A stretch of DNA of 64,000 nucleotides from Acerihabitans sp047324305 (GCF_047324305.1 NZ_CP178740.1:682001-746000); one strand, 5' to 3'. Shown: positions 1 through 8,343, numbered from the stretch's first letter. The notes: generated by a model not told the origin, from the letters alone. Numbers and translations are program-made.

Positions 1-1
1 C

Positions 2-148
2 GGGGTGCAAACGGTATCGGTATTTATCTGGCGCCAGTTCGAGCAAGGTTCGGTAGGCGACGGCATGGCCATGGCCAGTATCGCCATGCTGTTAAGCATG
101 GTGGTCATGCTGACGGCGCTGGCGCTGTTACAGCGTCCGCGCCGCTAG
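2..148 (+). CDS. ABC transporter permease, C-terminal fragment (5' end outside window)
   Basis: The window opens inside a reading frame that runs in frame 2 from the first base to a TAG ending at 148. The 48 visible residues include a TVSVFIWRQFEQG-like loop followed by a hydrophobic helix and a short basic tail. This resembles the C-terminal end of inner-membrane permeases of the iron(III)/2-aminoethylphosphonate/putrescine ABC type. The substrate cannot be told from this fragment. The next gene, a PTS EIIB protein, is convergent and unrelated in function. Confidence 0.55.
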   Translation, partial: GVQTVSVFIWRQFEQGSVGDGMAMASIAMLLSMVVMLTALALLQRPRR

Positions 149-210
149 GCCTGCGTGGGGCAACGTCCCGCCCGCCGCCGCGCGGGAACATGCAGAGGTG
201 AAAGTGGGGC

Positions 211-537
211 TTACTTTTCCTGGCTGCTTTCCAGGCCGAAGCGTTCCGCCAGCTCACGGCGCAGGTTATCGGACTGGCGGCCGAAGATAGCCTGCACCTC
301 CTGGCCGATAACCACGACGCCGAGCGCGCCCAGATGCTGGATCTGGCCGGTATTGACCTTGCCCAGATCCTTGACCTTAACCCGCAGCCGGGTAATACAG
401 GCATCGACATCCACAATGTTTTCCTGCTCGCCCAAGGCGCTAATCAAAGAGGCAATATCCGGATCACGCGGGGCAACGTTATGCTGGTGCGTCAATTTTT
501 CTTTAAAAACACGCATAAACTCTTTGATATTGACCAT
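211..537 (-). CDS. Stand-alone PTS EIIB domain, glucose/maltose/N-acetylglucosamine type
   Basis: A 108-residue cytoplasmic protein. Residues about 30-100 form a glucose-superfamily EIIB domain, which passes phosphate from EIIA to sugar on a cysteine; the Cys lies in DVDACITRLRV. I chose the ATG at 537 because AAGGAT lies just upstream; the frame extends further without another good ribosome site. No EIIC or EIIA gene is adjacent, so it may serve a permease encoded elsewhere, act in regulation, or be a leftover of a larger EIICB protein. The roughly 25-residue N-terminus ahead of the domain looks like the linker that normally follows EIIC. Confidence 0.75.
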   Translation of the reverse strand: MVNIKEFMRVFKEKLTHQHNVAPRDPDIASLISALGEQENIVDVDACITRLRVKVKDLGKVNTGQIQHLGALGVVVIGQEVQAIFGRQSDNLRRELAERFGLESSQEK

Positions 538-892
538 TCTGGTATCCTTATAAAAGATATCGACAGGCACGCGGCGGACGTGAATCCGTAACCCGCCGCA
601 CATACCCGGAAAAACCACTGCTGCACCGGCATATCCTACCGCGATGCCGGGTTGGCGCAAAGCGTGATTCATATCCCATTCCTCTTTTATCGCCACCGGC
701 TTGGAAAAATGTGATCCCCATACGTTTTCCCCCGTCTGGCGCCGGCCGACGGGCCCTGCCGCGCCGCGCGCGTCTCGCCCGCATGCGTTATTTTCAGCCG
801 CCGTTATTTTTTTACGCCTATACTTTTCAGAAGGTTAAACGAGCAGGTAACCTGGCTATCTTCTTTATCTATCGGCTTTCGAGGTAACGGAA
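538..892. other. Intergenic region, divergent promoters
   Basis: 355 bases between the start of the EIIB gene on the minus strand and the next plus-strand gene. It must hold both promoters. I see no convincing operator, RNA gene or terminator. The minus-strand frame extending here from the EIIB gene lacks a good start signal. Confidence 0.5.
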
Positions 893-1414
893 ATGGATAA
901 CGACCACTTACCCGACGACTATCGCAGCAGGCATTATCCGGTCAAGGAAAATATGCGCTTCCAGCTTTTCGCCTGGAGAATGCAGAATCTCGGCTTTGTG
1001 CTGCTGTTTATTTTTATTGCCGCGGCCTGCCTGGGACTGTTTTCCCAAGGCGTACTCAGCAATGCATCCGCGCAATCAGCCGGGGGCAATATGATCCTTG
1101 AATATGACCGCTTCGCCCGTAACAGCACGGAGACTCATTTTATAATCCGCATAAAAATCAATAAAGAAAACCAGCTTACCGCCGTCCTGCGCGGCGATAT
1201 CCTCGATAATTACGATATCGAGTTTATCCAACCCACCCCCGATGTTTCGATTATCAACGATAACGCCCTGACATTAACCCAGCCGATCGCCAAAAAAGAC
1301 GGCTGGCACAGTATTTACGTCACCCTAAAACCAAATAAAATGGGCTACTTCACCAATACCATCGCACTTTCCGATAATGAAAAAATAACGTTTAACCAAT
1401 TAGTTTATCCTTAG
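893..1414 (+). CDS. Single-pass membrane protein of unknown function, partner of DUF421 protein
   Basis: 173 residues: a short polar N-terminus, one hydrophobic helix at about residues 37-58, then a mostly beta, polar domain that probably faces the periplasm. GAGGTAA precedes the ATG. I do not recognise the family. The gene lies 10 bases upstream of a DUF421 (YetF/YcaP-type) gene and is surely cotranscribed. In Firmicutes DUF421 genes often pair with a small DUF3290 membrane protein, and this may be a functional analogue, but that is inference from position and topology only. Confidence 0.7.
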   Translation: MDNDHLPDDYRSRHYPVKENMRFQLFAWRMQNLGFVLLFIFIAAACLGLFSQGVLSNASAQSAGGNMILEYDRFARNSTETHFIIRIKINKENQLTAVLRGDILDNYDIEFIQPTPDVSIINDNALTLTQPIAKKDGWHSIYVTLKPNKMGYFTNTIALSDNEKITFNQLVYP

Positions 1415-1424
1415 GGAGAACATC

Positions 1425-1874
1425 ATGGATATGGTATTAAGAGCGGCCTTTATTTACCTGATCCTGATCGTGGTCTTTCGCATATCGGGCAGACGCACGT
1501 TGCTTGAAATGAACAGTTTCGATTTTATTTTGCTGCTGATTATCAGCGAAGCCTGCCAACAGGCGATCCTGGGCGAGGATTTTTCGGTGATCGGCGCCAC
1601 GATTTCCATCGTTACCCTGATAAGCCTTGATTTGGTGCTTTCCTGGCTGAAGGATAAATACCATATTGTCTGGCTGGCCGCCGACGGGCCGCCGCTGCTG
1701 CTGGTGGATGACGGCAAGGTGCTGGAGCTGCGCCTCAAGCGGACCAAGATTTCCCATGACGATCTGCTGACCAGCGCGCGCAAATCGGACGGCATCCTGG
1801 ACCTGGACCAGATTCGTTATGCCATTTTGGAGCAAAACGGCAAAATCACCATTATTCCGAAAAAAGAGTCATAA
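1425..1874 (+). CDS. DUF421 / YetF-YcaP family inner-membrane protein
   Basis: 149 residues beginning with two hydrophobic helices, followed by a small cytoplasmic alpha/beta domain. The stretch FRISGRRTLLEMNSFDFILL at the first helix boundary and the LLVDDGKV...RTKISHDDLL segment are characteristic of DUF421. The biochemical role is unknown; YetF proteins in Bacillus have been linked to spore or envelope properties. AGGGAG lies 7 bases before the ATG. It is the second gene of a two-gene operon with the membrane protein upstream. It is shorter than YcaP (about 230 residues), lacking one N-terminal helix. Confidence 0.85.
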   Translation: MDMVLRAAFIYLILIVVFRISGRRTLLEMNSFDFILLLIISEACQQAILGEDFSVIGATISIVTLISLDLVLSWLKDKYHIVWLAADGPPLLLVDDGKVLELRLKRTKISHDDLLTSARKSDGILDLDQIRYAILEQNGKITIIPKKES

Positions 1875-2184
1875 ATCCGTGGCCGCCGGCTAATATCCCT
1901 CTCCCGCCGCGTTTATCTCACCCCGCCGTGACTCACGGCGGCATAGCCACGTATAAATATTATTTTTATAATTTTATTATATTTAAATAAAATTAACTTT
2001 TTATCAATCAGTCATGCTAAATCATTTTCATCATAGCGTATTGACAGCCGGCGAATATATATTGTTATATAACTTCTGGCAACCGTATTCTCGTCCTCAT
2101 ATCGCTGCCTGTTTAATATTTTAAATTATTTCTGATGTTATTTTGTCATTTAATAACATCCGTGATCGCCGGGGGAAATGTTTT
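1875..2184. other. AT-rich intergenic region with a GC hairpin
   Basis: CCGCCGTG at 1923-1930 pairs with CACGGCGG at 1934-1941 (loop ACT), just after the DUF421 stop. No T-run follows, so it is at best a weak terminator or RNA-protecting hairpin. The rest, about 1950-2160, is strikingly AT-rich against the neighbouring genes and presumably holds the promoter of the desaturase gene. No specific operator was recognised. Confidence 0.45.
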
Positions 2185-3108
2185 ATGGATAAAAACGCAA
2201 TATCGCATGCAATATTAAGAGAGTATAAAAGCAAGCCTATTAAATGGTTTGTTATTTATTCAGCGAAGTTCTCATTATGGGCCTGCTGGTTAGGCTTATG
2301 CGTTTACGGCATTGTGTCCGTGGACCGCTGGCCCATCCGGCTGCTCCTGCAATTGCTGCTGGGGATGGGATTTGCCCATGGCGTGGAATTGCAGCATCAG
2401 GCGCTGCACCATACCGGTTTCCGCTCCAGAAAAGCCAATCATGGCGCCGGATTTCTGCTGGGATTGCCGATGCTGGTCTCATATTCAGCCTATCGCGACA
2501 GTCATCTGTTTCATCACCGGGCGCTCGGCCGGGCGGATGACGAGGAATTTTTTAAACACGATCTACGCTCCCCACCGCGGCTGTGGGATAGGATTAGCAT
2601 TTTTTTTATGTTAAATCATTTTTATTCACAATTAATGAAGTTTATCCACGCCGTAAAAAGACGTCCCTTTCCGGTAAAAATCGCGACCAGTAACCCCCAC
2701 ATCCTGCGCAACGAATATCTTCTGATGGGCGGGATTTTTTTTACCGCCGCCGGCGCATCGCTGGCGGCCGGCAGTGATATTTTTATCCAGTGCTGGCTGC
2801 TTCCTCTGCTGTTTTTCGCCGCCCCCATCCATAGCTTAATAGAATTACCCGAACATTACGGCTGCGATAAGTCCAGCGTGCGGGTTTGCGACAATACCCG
2901 CACCATCCAGGCCCATCCGCTGATCAGCTGGTATACCAACGGCAATAATTATCACGTTGAACACCACCGCTTCCCCTCATTACCCATGGAACAACTGGCG
3001 CGGGTGCACCGGCAAATTAAGGGGGACCTGCGTTATTACAGCGATTCCTACCCGGCGTTTTACCGGCATATCATCAGGCAGGCCTGGCCACGCCCGCGTC
3101 GCCGATAA
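2185..3108 (+). CDS. Fatty-acid-desaturase-family membrane di-iron enzyme
   Basis: 307 residues with four or so hydrophobic stretches and the histidine boxes of the membrane desaturase/hydroxylase superfamily: HGVELQHQALHH, SHLFHHR and NNYHVEHHRFP. These ligate a di-iron centre facing the cytoplasm. The substrate is unknown. The box spacing resembles the subgroup holding RtxC-like and carotenoid ketolase-like enzymes more than acyl-ACP desaturases. I start at the ATG at 2185, preceded by GGGGGAA; a TTG at 2143 would add 14 unlikely residues. The AT-rich upstream region and lack of linked lipid genes suggest an acquired gene. Confidence 0.8.
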   Translation: MDKNAISHAILREYKSKPIKWFVIYSAKFSLWACWLGLCVYGIVSVDRWPIRLLLQLLLGMGFAHGVELQHQALHHTGFRSRKANHGAGFLLGLPMLVSYSAYRDSHLFHHRALGRADDEEFFKHDLRSPPRLWDRISIFFMLNHFYSQLMKFIHAVKRRPFPVKIATSNPHILRNEYLLMGGIFFTAAGASLAAGSDIFIQCWLLPLLFFAAPIHSLIELPEHYGCDKSSVRVCDNTRTIQAHPLISWYTNGNNYHVEHHRFPSLPMEQLARVHRQIKGDLRYYSDSYPAFYRHIIRQAWPRPRRR

Positions 3109-3474
3109 GCCGTATACGCGCGGCGATGTCGCCGGCGCCCATAAAGCCCAGTCGTAAATAAATAGGAATTTATATTGCTGCATATTTTGAACCAAATTCC
3201 TATAGTTTGGCGTGGGTTCATCTCATCCGCTAATAAAGACGACTTTCCATCGTTAAAAAAACACGTTAATCTAAAAGAAAATTAAGATGGCCGGCCATGA
3301 CTTATCCCCACGCTGAAAAACGCGGTCACCGCCGTAGTGGCCGGGCCATCTTGAACCGTTATGGCGCGGTGATATAACCCATGCGGGGATTTTTTTCGCG
3401 GCCATCCGTTAATTAACCCAATTCATTAATTACAATAACTAATAAATCGTTAGCTTACATATAAAGAAAAAACA
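3109..3474. other. Intergenic region with long inverted repeat
   Basis: AAGATGGCCGGCCA (3284-3297) and TGGCCGGGCCATCTT (3338-3352) are complementary apart from one extra G. They can close a stem over about 40 bases that itself contains the small palindrome GCGGTCACCGC. A T7 run follows at 3391-3397. The structure lies about 120 bases before the radical SAM gene and could be a terminator/attenuator or a structured leader. Confidence 0.45.
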
Positions 3475-4497
3475 GTGAATAGACCTTTTAAGGCCATATC
3501 TTCCGCGGACGACTGGCAAAAACAATTATCCGAGGTTATTTCGGATCCTGATGAATTATTATCATTACTGGGGCTAAGCGATAATCCCCGTCTGCGGCAA
3601 GGCCGGCCGGCGCGCCGTCTTTTCCCGCTGCGGGTGCCACGCGGTTTTGTCAACCGCATGGAAAAGGGTAATGAACACGACCCCTTGCTGCGGCAGGTTA
3701 TCACCGCGGCGGACGAATTTATCGTCACGCCGGGCTATGTCGCCGACCCGCTCGGCGAGCATGACTGCGTGATGCCTGGGCTGTTGCATAAATACCGCAA
3801 CCGGGCGCTGTTGCTGGTGAAAGGCGGCTGCGCCATCAACTGCCGGTATTGCTTTCGCCGCCATTTCCCCTACCCGGAAAACAGCGGTAACAAGGCTAAC
3901 TGGCGTAACGCCTTAGCCTATATCCGGGCGCATCCGCAGATCGATGAAATTATCTTTTCCGGCGGCGATCCGCTGATGGCCAGGGATCATGAACTGGCCT
4001 GGCTGGCTGACGAACTCCAGGCCATTCCCCATATCCGGCGCCTGCGCATCCACAGCAGGCTGGCGGTGGTGATACCGGCGCGCATTACGGAGCAATTATG
4101 CCGGATGCTGGCCGCTTCGCGGCTGCAGGCGATTATGGTGACGCATATCAACCATGCCAATGAGATCGACGCCGACGTTGACGGCGCCATGGGCAGGCTG
4201 CGCAACGCCGGGGTGACACTGCTTAACCAGAGCGTCCTGCTGCGCGGCGTCAATGACAGCGCCGATATCCTGGCGGCGTTAAGCAACCGGCTGTTTAACG
4301 CCGGTATCCTGCCCTACTATCTTTTTGCGCTGGATAAGGTCGCGGGCGCGGCGCATTTTATGGTGGGCGACGACGAAGCCAGGCGCATTGTCAGTACGCT
4401 ATCCACCAAGGTTTCCGGCTATCTGGTGCCCCGGCTGACGCGCGAAATCAGCGGAATGCCCAGCAAGATACCGCTGTCTCTCACGCCGCCGTCCTGA
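3475..4497 (+). CDS. epmB: EpmB-type lysine 2,3-aminomutase-like radical SAM protein
   Basis: 340 residues (E. coli EpmB has 342) and alignable from end to end with EpmB. That enzyme converts (S)-alpha-lysine to (R)-beta-lysine for modification of elongation factor P. The radical SAM cluster motif CAINCRYCFRRHF is intact and FSGGDPL follows. The PLP lysine is expected in LFALDKVAGAAHF. The start is GTG at 3475. It is not beside efp, so it may be either the only EpmB or a second copy with another substrate. The C-terminus is conserved to VPRLTREISGMPSK. Called by clear similarity; the cellular role is inferred. Confidence 0.85.
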   Translation: MNRPFKAISSADDWQKQLSEVISDPDELLSLLGLSDNPRLRQGRPARRLFPLRVPRGFVNRMEKGNEHDPLLRQVITAADEFIVTPGYVADPLGEHDCVMPGLLHKYRNRALLLVKGGCAINCRYCFRRHFPYPENSGNKANWRNALAYIRAHPQIDEIIFSGGDPLMARDHELAWLADELQAIPHIRRLRIHSRLAVVIPARITEQLCRMLAASRLQAIMVTHINHANEIDADVDGAMGRLRNAGVTLLNQSVLLRGVNDSADILAALSNRLFNAGILPYYLFALDKVAGAAHFMVGDDEARRIVSTLSTKVSGYLVPRLTREISGMPSKIPLSLTPPS

Positions 4498-4546
4498 ACA
4501 GACGCGCGCATGAAGATGTTATCAATCCGCCCTGCGGCGGCGCGTA

Positions 4547-4963
4547 TTAGCTATTGTGGTCGAACGTGGCCCGCGCGCGCTCCACTTCGGGCAGGTACTC
4601 CACCGTCCATTGGTGCAGCGCCTGGAAAGGCTGTTTTAGCGTATGACCCAGGGGCGTGATTTGATACTCCACCGCGATGGGCGAGGCGGTAATAACGCGC
4701 CGCGCCACGATGCCGTTGCGCTCCAGACGCCGCAAACTCTGGGTCAGCGCCTTTTGCGTAATACCATCAAGACGGCGTTTGATAACGTTGAAACGCAACG
4801 GCCCGGCGCACAGGGCGGCCAGGATCAGCACCGACCACTTATCCGCAATCTGGTCGAGCAGCATGCGGCTTGGGCAATGCGCCGCGGAAAAAACCGGACA
4901 GTGCTCTCCCGGCACGGCGCTGTCCGCGGCATAGCGGATGGCGGTGTCTTCAACTTCCGACAT
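4547..4963 (-). CDS. HxlR-family winged-helix transcriptional regulator
   Basis: 138 residues. The HxlR core is visible: CPSRMLLDQIADKWSVLIL, then LRFNVIKRRLDGITQKALTQSLRRLERNGIV (recognition helix and wing) and YQITPLGHTL. I use the ATG at 4963 preceded by AAGGAAA; a longer frame reaches 5023. Cysteines near the N-terminus of the DNA-binding domain could sense electrophiles or oxidants, as in YodB-type members. It is divergent from an old-yellow-enzyme gene 102 bases away and probably represses that promoter. Confidence 0.9.
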   Translation of the reverse strand: MSEVEDTAIRYAADSAVPGEHCPVFSAAHCPSRMLLDQIADKWSVLILAALCAGPLRFNVIKRRLDGITQKALTQSLRRLERNGIVARRVITASPIAVEYQITPLGHTLKQPFQALHQWTVEYLPEVERARATFDHNS

Positions 4964-5065
4964 GGTGGTTTCCTTTTGGCTACCTGGTAGCGTCAAAGTG
5001 CCTGATTGACTCGCAGTATACATAATATACCATCAAAAGCTTCACGTTAACCGGAGATGATCTGT

Positions 5066-6187
5066 ATGCGCGCACCGCAAGTCGATATCCTGTTCCAGCC
5101 TTTGCGAATAAAATCGCTGGTATTGAAAAACCGTATCGTCATGGCCCCCATGACCCGCTCGTTTTCACCTGACGGAGTGCCGGGGGATAACGTAGCCGCC
5201 TACTACCGCCGCCGCGCCGAAGCCGATGTGGGGCTGATCCTGTCGGAAGGTACGGCAATCGACCGGCCGGCGGCCAGGAACGATCCGAACGTGCCGTTTT
5301 TCCATGGCCAGGACGCGCTGGCCGGCTGGCAACGGGTAATCGATGAAGTCCACGCCGCCGGCGGTAAAATGGGACCGCAGCTGTGGCATGTGGGCGCGGT
5401 GGCCAGTTTCCAGACCGAATGGGTGCCCGATGTGCCGGTGGAGAGTCCTTCAGGCCTGGCGGCGCCGGATATGCCCCGCGGCGAGATCATGAGCGACGAG
5501 GCCATTGCCGATACCCTTGCCGCCTATGCCCGGGCGGCTGCCGATGCCAAGCGGCTGGGTTTCGATACTTTTGAGATCCACGGCGCCCATGGCTATCTCA
5601 TCGATCAGTTCTTCTGGTCCGGCACCAACCGGCGTACGGATCGTTTCGGCGGTGCCACCATTAAAGAGCGCGCCCGTTTTGCCGCCGAGGTATTAAAGGA
5701 AATGCGCGCGGCGGTCGGGCCTGAATATCCGATTATCCTGCGCGTCAGCCAGTGGAAACAGCAGGATTATGCCGCCAGGCTGGCGACCACCCCGGACGCG
5801 ATGGCCGATTGGCTGGTACCGCTGGTGGAAGCGGGCGCCGACGTGCTGCACTGCTCGCAACGGCGTTTCTGGCAACCTGAATTCCCGGAGCAGGATGGGG
5901 AAAACGGGCTTAACTTCGCCGGCTGGGCGAAAAAATTGACCGGCGCCGCCACCATCAGCGTGGGTTCCGTGGGTTTGTCCGGGGATTTTATCGGCAGCTT
6001 TAGCGGGGAAAACGCCAGCCCGGTCGGATTGGATAATCTCATCGGGCGGCTGGAGCGCAATGAGTTTGACCTGATAGCGGTCGGGCGTGCGTTGATAAGC
6101 GACCCGCACTGGGCGGCCAAGGTGCGCGCCGGCGATACGGGGAATATGGCGGATTTCACCCCCGCGGCATTGGGCGAATTATTTTAG
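5066..6187 (+). CDS. Old yellow enzyme family NADH:flavin oxidoreductase
   Basis: A 373-residue FMN TIM-barrel ene-reductase that would use NAD(P)H to reduce activated C=C bonds or nitro compounds. Typical segments are FQPLRIKSLVLKNRIVMAPM at the N-terminus, GPQLWHVGA, FEIHGAHGYLIDQFF (the His/Asn-type substrate site) and VGRALISDPHW at the C-terminal phosphate site. I prefer the ATG at 5066, with GGAG at good distance; an in-frame ATG lies at 5057. Divergence from an HxlR gene suggests induction by reactive electrophiles. Confidence 0.9.
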   Translation: MRAPQVDILFQPLRIKSLVLKNRIVMAPMTRSFSPDGVPGDNVAAYYRRRAEADVGLILSEGTAIDRPAARNDPNVPFFHGQDALAGWQRVIDEVHAAGGKMGPQLWHVGAVASFQTEWVPDVPVESPSGLAAPDMPRGEIMSDEAIADTLAAYARAAADAKRLGFDTFEIHGAHGYLIDQFFWSGTNRRTDRFGGATIKERARFAAEVLKEMRAAVGPEYPIILRVSQWKQQDYAARLATTPDAMADWLVPLVEAGADVLHCSQRRFWQPEFPEQDGENGLNFAGWAKKLTGAATISVGSVGLSGDFIGSFSGENASPVGLDNLIGRLERNEFDLIAVGRALISDPHWAAKVRAGDTGNMADFTPAALGELF

Positions 6188-6580
6188 CGGGCGGCCCCGC
6201 GGTTGCGCGGGGACCGACCAGTTGTTTCCGGTCCCCGCGCGGCAAAGATGCCTGCGCTATGCCTTTATTGTTGTCGTTTATAACACCCGCGCCGCATTAA
6301 TACCCCGGCATATCGGGTAGAACATTTCTGTATTTTATCCAGGGAATTTAATCTGATAAATGCCGCCCATTTTTACCGCCGCACAAGCCCTATAATATGC
6401 GGCTGTTCCCGCCAACCTTTTGATATTAATCGCAACAATAAACTTTTATATAAAATATCGCCATGGCCGCCGCTCATGGTTTGTCTAATTCGCAACGGTA
6501 TACTAGGCTTATTATTATCAGCCGACTAAGTTAACATCGCTGATTATACCTATAATCCTAACAACGTGATGGTGAGCCCG
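6188..6580. other. Intergenic region: GC hairpin and probable stress promoter
   Basis: GCGCGGGGACCG (6205-6216) and CGGTCCCCGCGC (6229-6240) form a perfect 12-base-pair stem after the ene-reductase gene. An alternative hairpin, CCCCGCG/CGCGGGG at 6195-6212, overlaps it. Neither has a T-run. Further down, TATACTAGG at 6499-6507 resembles the extended -10 of RpoS-dependent promoters, as expected for yciF; no good -35 accompanies it. Confidence 0.4.
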
Positions 6581-7078
6581 ATGAATATCAAGACTCTTGA
6601 AGACCTCTTTATCCATGCCCTTTCAGATGTATACAGCGCTGAAAAGCAAATCACCCGCGCTTTGCCGAAAATGGCCCGGGCCGCTACCGATCCTCAGCTG
6701 ATTGATGGCTTTAAGCTTCATCTGGAACAAACGCATGGGCAAATCGAGCGTATTGATAAACTGGTGGAAGTCACACCGAATATCAAGATTAAGCGTATGA
6801 AATGCATGGCAATGGAAGGATTAGTGGAAGAAGGCCAGGAAATTATAGACGAGGTTGAAAAAGGCCCGGTACGTGATGCCGGTCTTATTGCCGCGGCGCA
6901 AAAAGTTGAACATTATGAAATCGCCACCTACGGCACGTTAGCTACCCTGGCGGGGCTGCTGGGGTATACCGAGGCTAAAACCCTGCTGGCCGAAACGCTG
7001 CAGGAAGAAAAAGATACCGACATCAAATTATCCAAGCTGGCCAGTGTTAAAGTAAATACGGATGCCGGTAAAAAATAA
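6581..7078 (+). CDS. yciF: YciF, DUF892 ferritin-like stress protein
   Basis: 165 residues, strongly similar over the full length to E. coli YciF (MNIKTLEDLFIHALSDVYSAEKQ..., HGQIERIDKLVE, KRMKCMAMEGL, KVEHYEIATYGTL). The fold is a four-helix di-metal bundle; the chemistry is unsettled, and in enterics the gene belongs to the general stress (RpoS) and osmotic response. I use the ATG at 6581 because it matches the family start; an upstream in-frame start would add five residues. Unlike the E. coli yciGFE operon, yciE lies downstream in opposite orientation and no yciG is evident. Confidence 0.93.
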   Translation: MNIKTLEDLFIHALSDVYSAEKQITRALPKMARAATDPQLIDGFKLHLEQTHGQIERIDKLVEVTPNIKIKRMKCMAMEGLVEEGQEIIDEVEKGPVRDAGLIAAAQKVEHYEIATYGTLATLAGLLGYTEAKTLLAETLQEEKDTDIKLSKLASVKVNTDAGKK

Positions 7079-7396
7079 CCCATATCAGCATGTTAACAAG
7101 GTAAGTATTTTTATAATACATTTCACCCTGTATGGTCATAGCATTAATATGCTCGTTTAACGTTGAGTAAATATCATCAGCGCAAAAAACCCGGTATTCA
7201 TTGCCGGGTTTTTTGCATTTTAACCAACATAAAGAGAGTATTTAACGGCGCGATGCCTGGAATATTCAGGCTTGGTTGTCCCGATGAGTAGCGAAAAAAA
7301 TTCTCCGGGACCCGATGCGCCGCGCCGTAAGCGCAGTATGGGTTACGCCGGCAATAATTGCCCGCGCCTAAGGCCGTTATCGTGCCGGATAAGCCA
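7079..7396. other. Convergent intergenic region between yciF and yciE
   Basis: 318 bases. Apart from the bidirectional terminator at 7184-7214 (listed separately) it holds a small inverted repeat, GCCTG/CAGGC, around 7254-7270. I see no convincing small gene. Confidence 0.5.
7184..7214. terminator. Bidirectional rho-independent terminator
   Basis: AAAAAACCCGG and CCGGGTTTTTT are perfect 11-base arms around a nine-base loop. The arrangement gives a U-tract in both directions. It sits between convergent yciF and yciE and can end both transcripts. Confidence 0.9.
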
Positions 7397-7906
7397 TTAT
7401 TTTTTAGCTTCCGTATGCGGCGCCTGCGAACGCGCCAGGAATTGCCGGGTGGTTTCCGGCAGATGTTCCAGCAGCCAGGCGGCCATCGCTTTCTCCTGTT
7501 CCAGGATCTGCGTGAAGATACGTTGCCCTTCGGTATCGCCCACCGCCTGCGCCGCGGCGATAAGCGCGGTATAGGAGGCAATTTCAAAATTTTCGAAGGT
7601 ATAGCCGCTAATGCCGCCTTTGATCACTTCATCGCTGGCAAACATGCCGCCCATCGCCTGGCCCATGGCCGCCACTTTGCCCGCCATATCCTTAAATGTC
7701 GAACTGGATGAATCATAACGTTTAATAACGCTTTCCACCAGACGCTGCTGCTCGATGGTTTCATCAATATGCTGTTTAATGCGGGCCTCCAGCGCCGGGT
7801 AGTGCTCAAGACGCCCCGCCATGCGTTTCAGCATGCTTTCGGCCTGTTCTTCCATGGCATGGGCATCACGCAGCCAGTCCAGATAATTGTCATGTAAATC
7901 GGCCAT
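7397..7906 (-). CDS. yciE: YciE, DUF892 ferritin-like stress protein
   Basis: 169 residues matching E. coli YciE throughout (DNYLDWLRDAHAMEEQAESML, KDMAGKVAAMGQAMGGMFASDE, GISGYTFENFEIASYT, EAKK terminus). It is a paralogue of YciF with the same four-helix bundle. The ATG follows AGAGGTG. Its inversion relative to yciF means the two are independently promoted here, unlike the E. coli operon. Confidence 0.93.
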   Translation of the reverse strand: MADLHDNYLDWLRDAHAMEEQAESMLKRMAGRLEHYPALEARIKQHIDETIEQQRLVESVIKRYDSSSSTFKDMAGKVAAMGQAMGGMFASDEVIKGGISGYTFENFEIASYTALIAAAQAVGDTEGQRIFTQILEQEKAMAAWLLEHLPETTRQFLARSQAPHTEAKK

Positions 7907-8343
7907 TTTTCACCTCTCAATCAATAACGGCATTGCGGAAATAAGAAAATTATCGGTTATCGAATAGCCTTTTCAGTTTAGCTTCCCTTATGAAACGCGC
8001 CAGTGACATGGCTATAAATTGAGCGAAGCGCGCAAACCCCGCGCACGTCTTGCCTTCGCTCCGCGGCATGCGCGCGCAAGGTCGCTAAGAAAGGACTCTG
8101 CACGGTTTTGGCGATCCCTGCCGTCCTGAAATAATCCTGAACGTGCGTGATCCGCCTGAAAAGGCGCCAGGCGCCCCGCCATGCCGCACGCGCGCCCGTA
8201 TTTGGTGCAAGGCGCCGCCGCCGGCGCGGGAAAAGCCGGGCAAACGCCGCCGGCCCGCGGCGCCGCAACTGGCACGGGGATTGCTTGGAACCATTCTGTC
8301 CCGCCGGCCATTGTTAATCCTCATAAATTCAGGAGTGAATTGC
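7907..8343. other. Regulatory region of the urea transporter operon
   Basis: 437 bases between yciE and urtA. It holds a strong sigma-54 promoter match (listed separately). Candidate NtrC half-sites lie upstream: TGGTGCA at 8203-8209 and TGCACGG at 8099-8105. The half-sites lack clear partners. A long open frame running from 8143 into urtA is not coding upstream of 8344, because urtA has its own ribosome site and signal peptide. Confidence 0.5.
8270..8285 (+). promoter_or_regulatory. Sigma-54 (RpoN) promoter of urtABCDE
   Basis: TGGCACGGGGATTGCT matches the -24/-12 consensus TGGCACG-N4-TTGCW at every fixed position. GG (8271-8272) and GC (8283-8284) are ten bases apart as required. The expected start is near 8296, giving a leader of about 48 bases to urtA. 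It implies activation by NtrC under nitrogen limitation. Confidence 0.8.

Noticed and set aside
3408..3417. GTTAATTAAC near the EpmB-like gene as a fifth TetR operator
   Set aside because: It is a self-palindrome without the six-base centre and second arm seen at the four regulon sites, and it lies in AT-rich sequence where such words arise by chance.
6195..6240. Riboswitch or attenuator after the ene-reductase gene
   Set aside because: The two alternative hairpins are real, but they follow a stop codon, lack a T-run and precede yciF by more than 300 bases, so a 3'-end structure is simpler.
8143..8343. N-terminal extension of urtA to 8143
   Set aside because: It would put Pro/Arg-rich residues before the signal peptide and run through the sigma-54 promoter; the ATG at 8344 has its own ribosome site.
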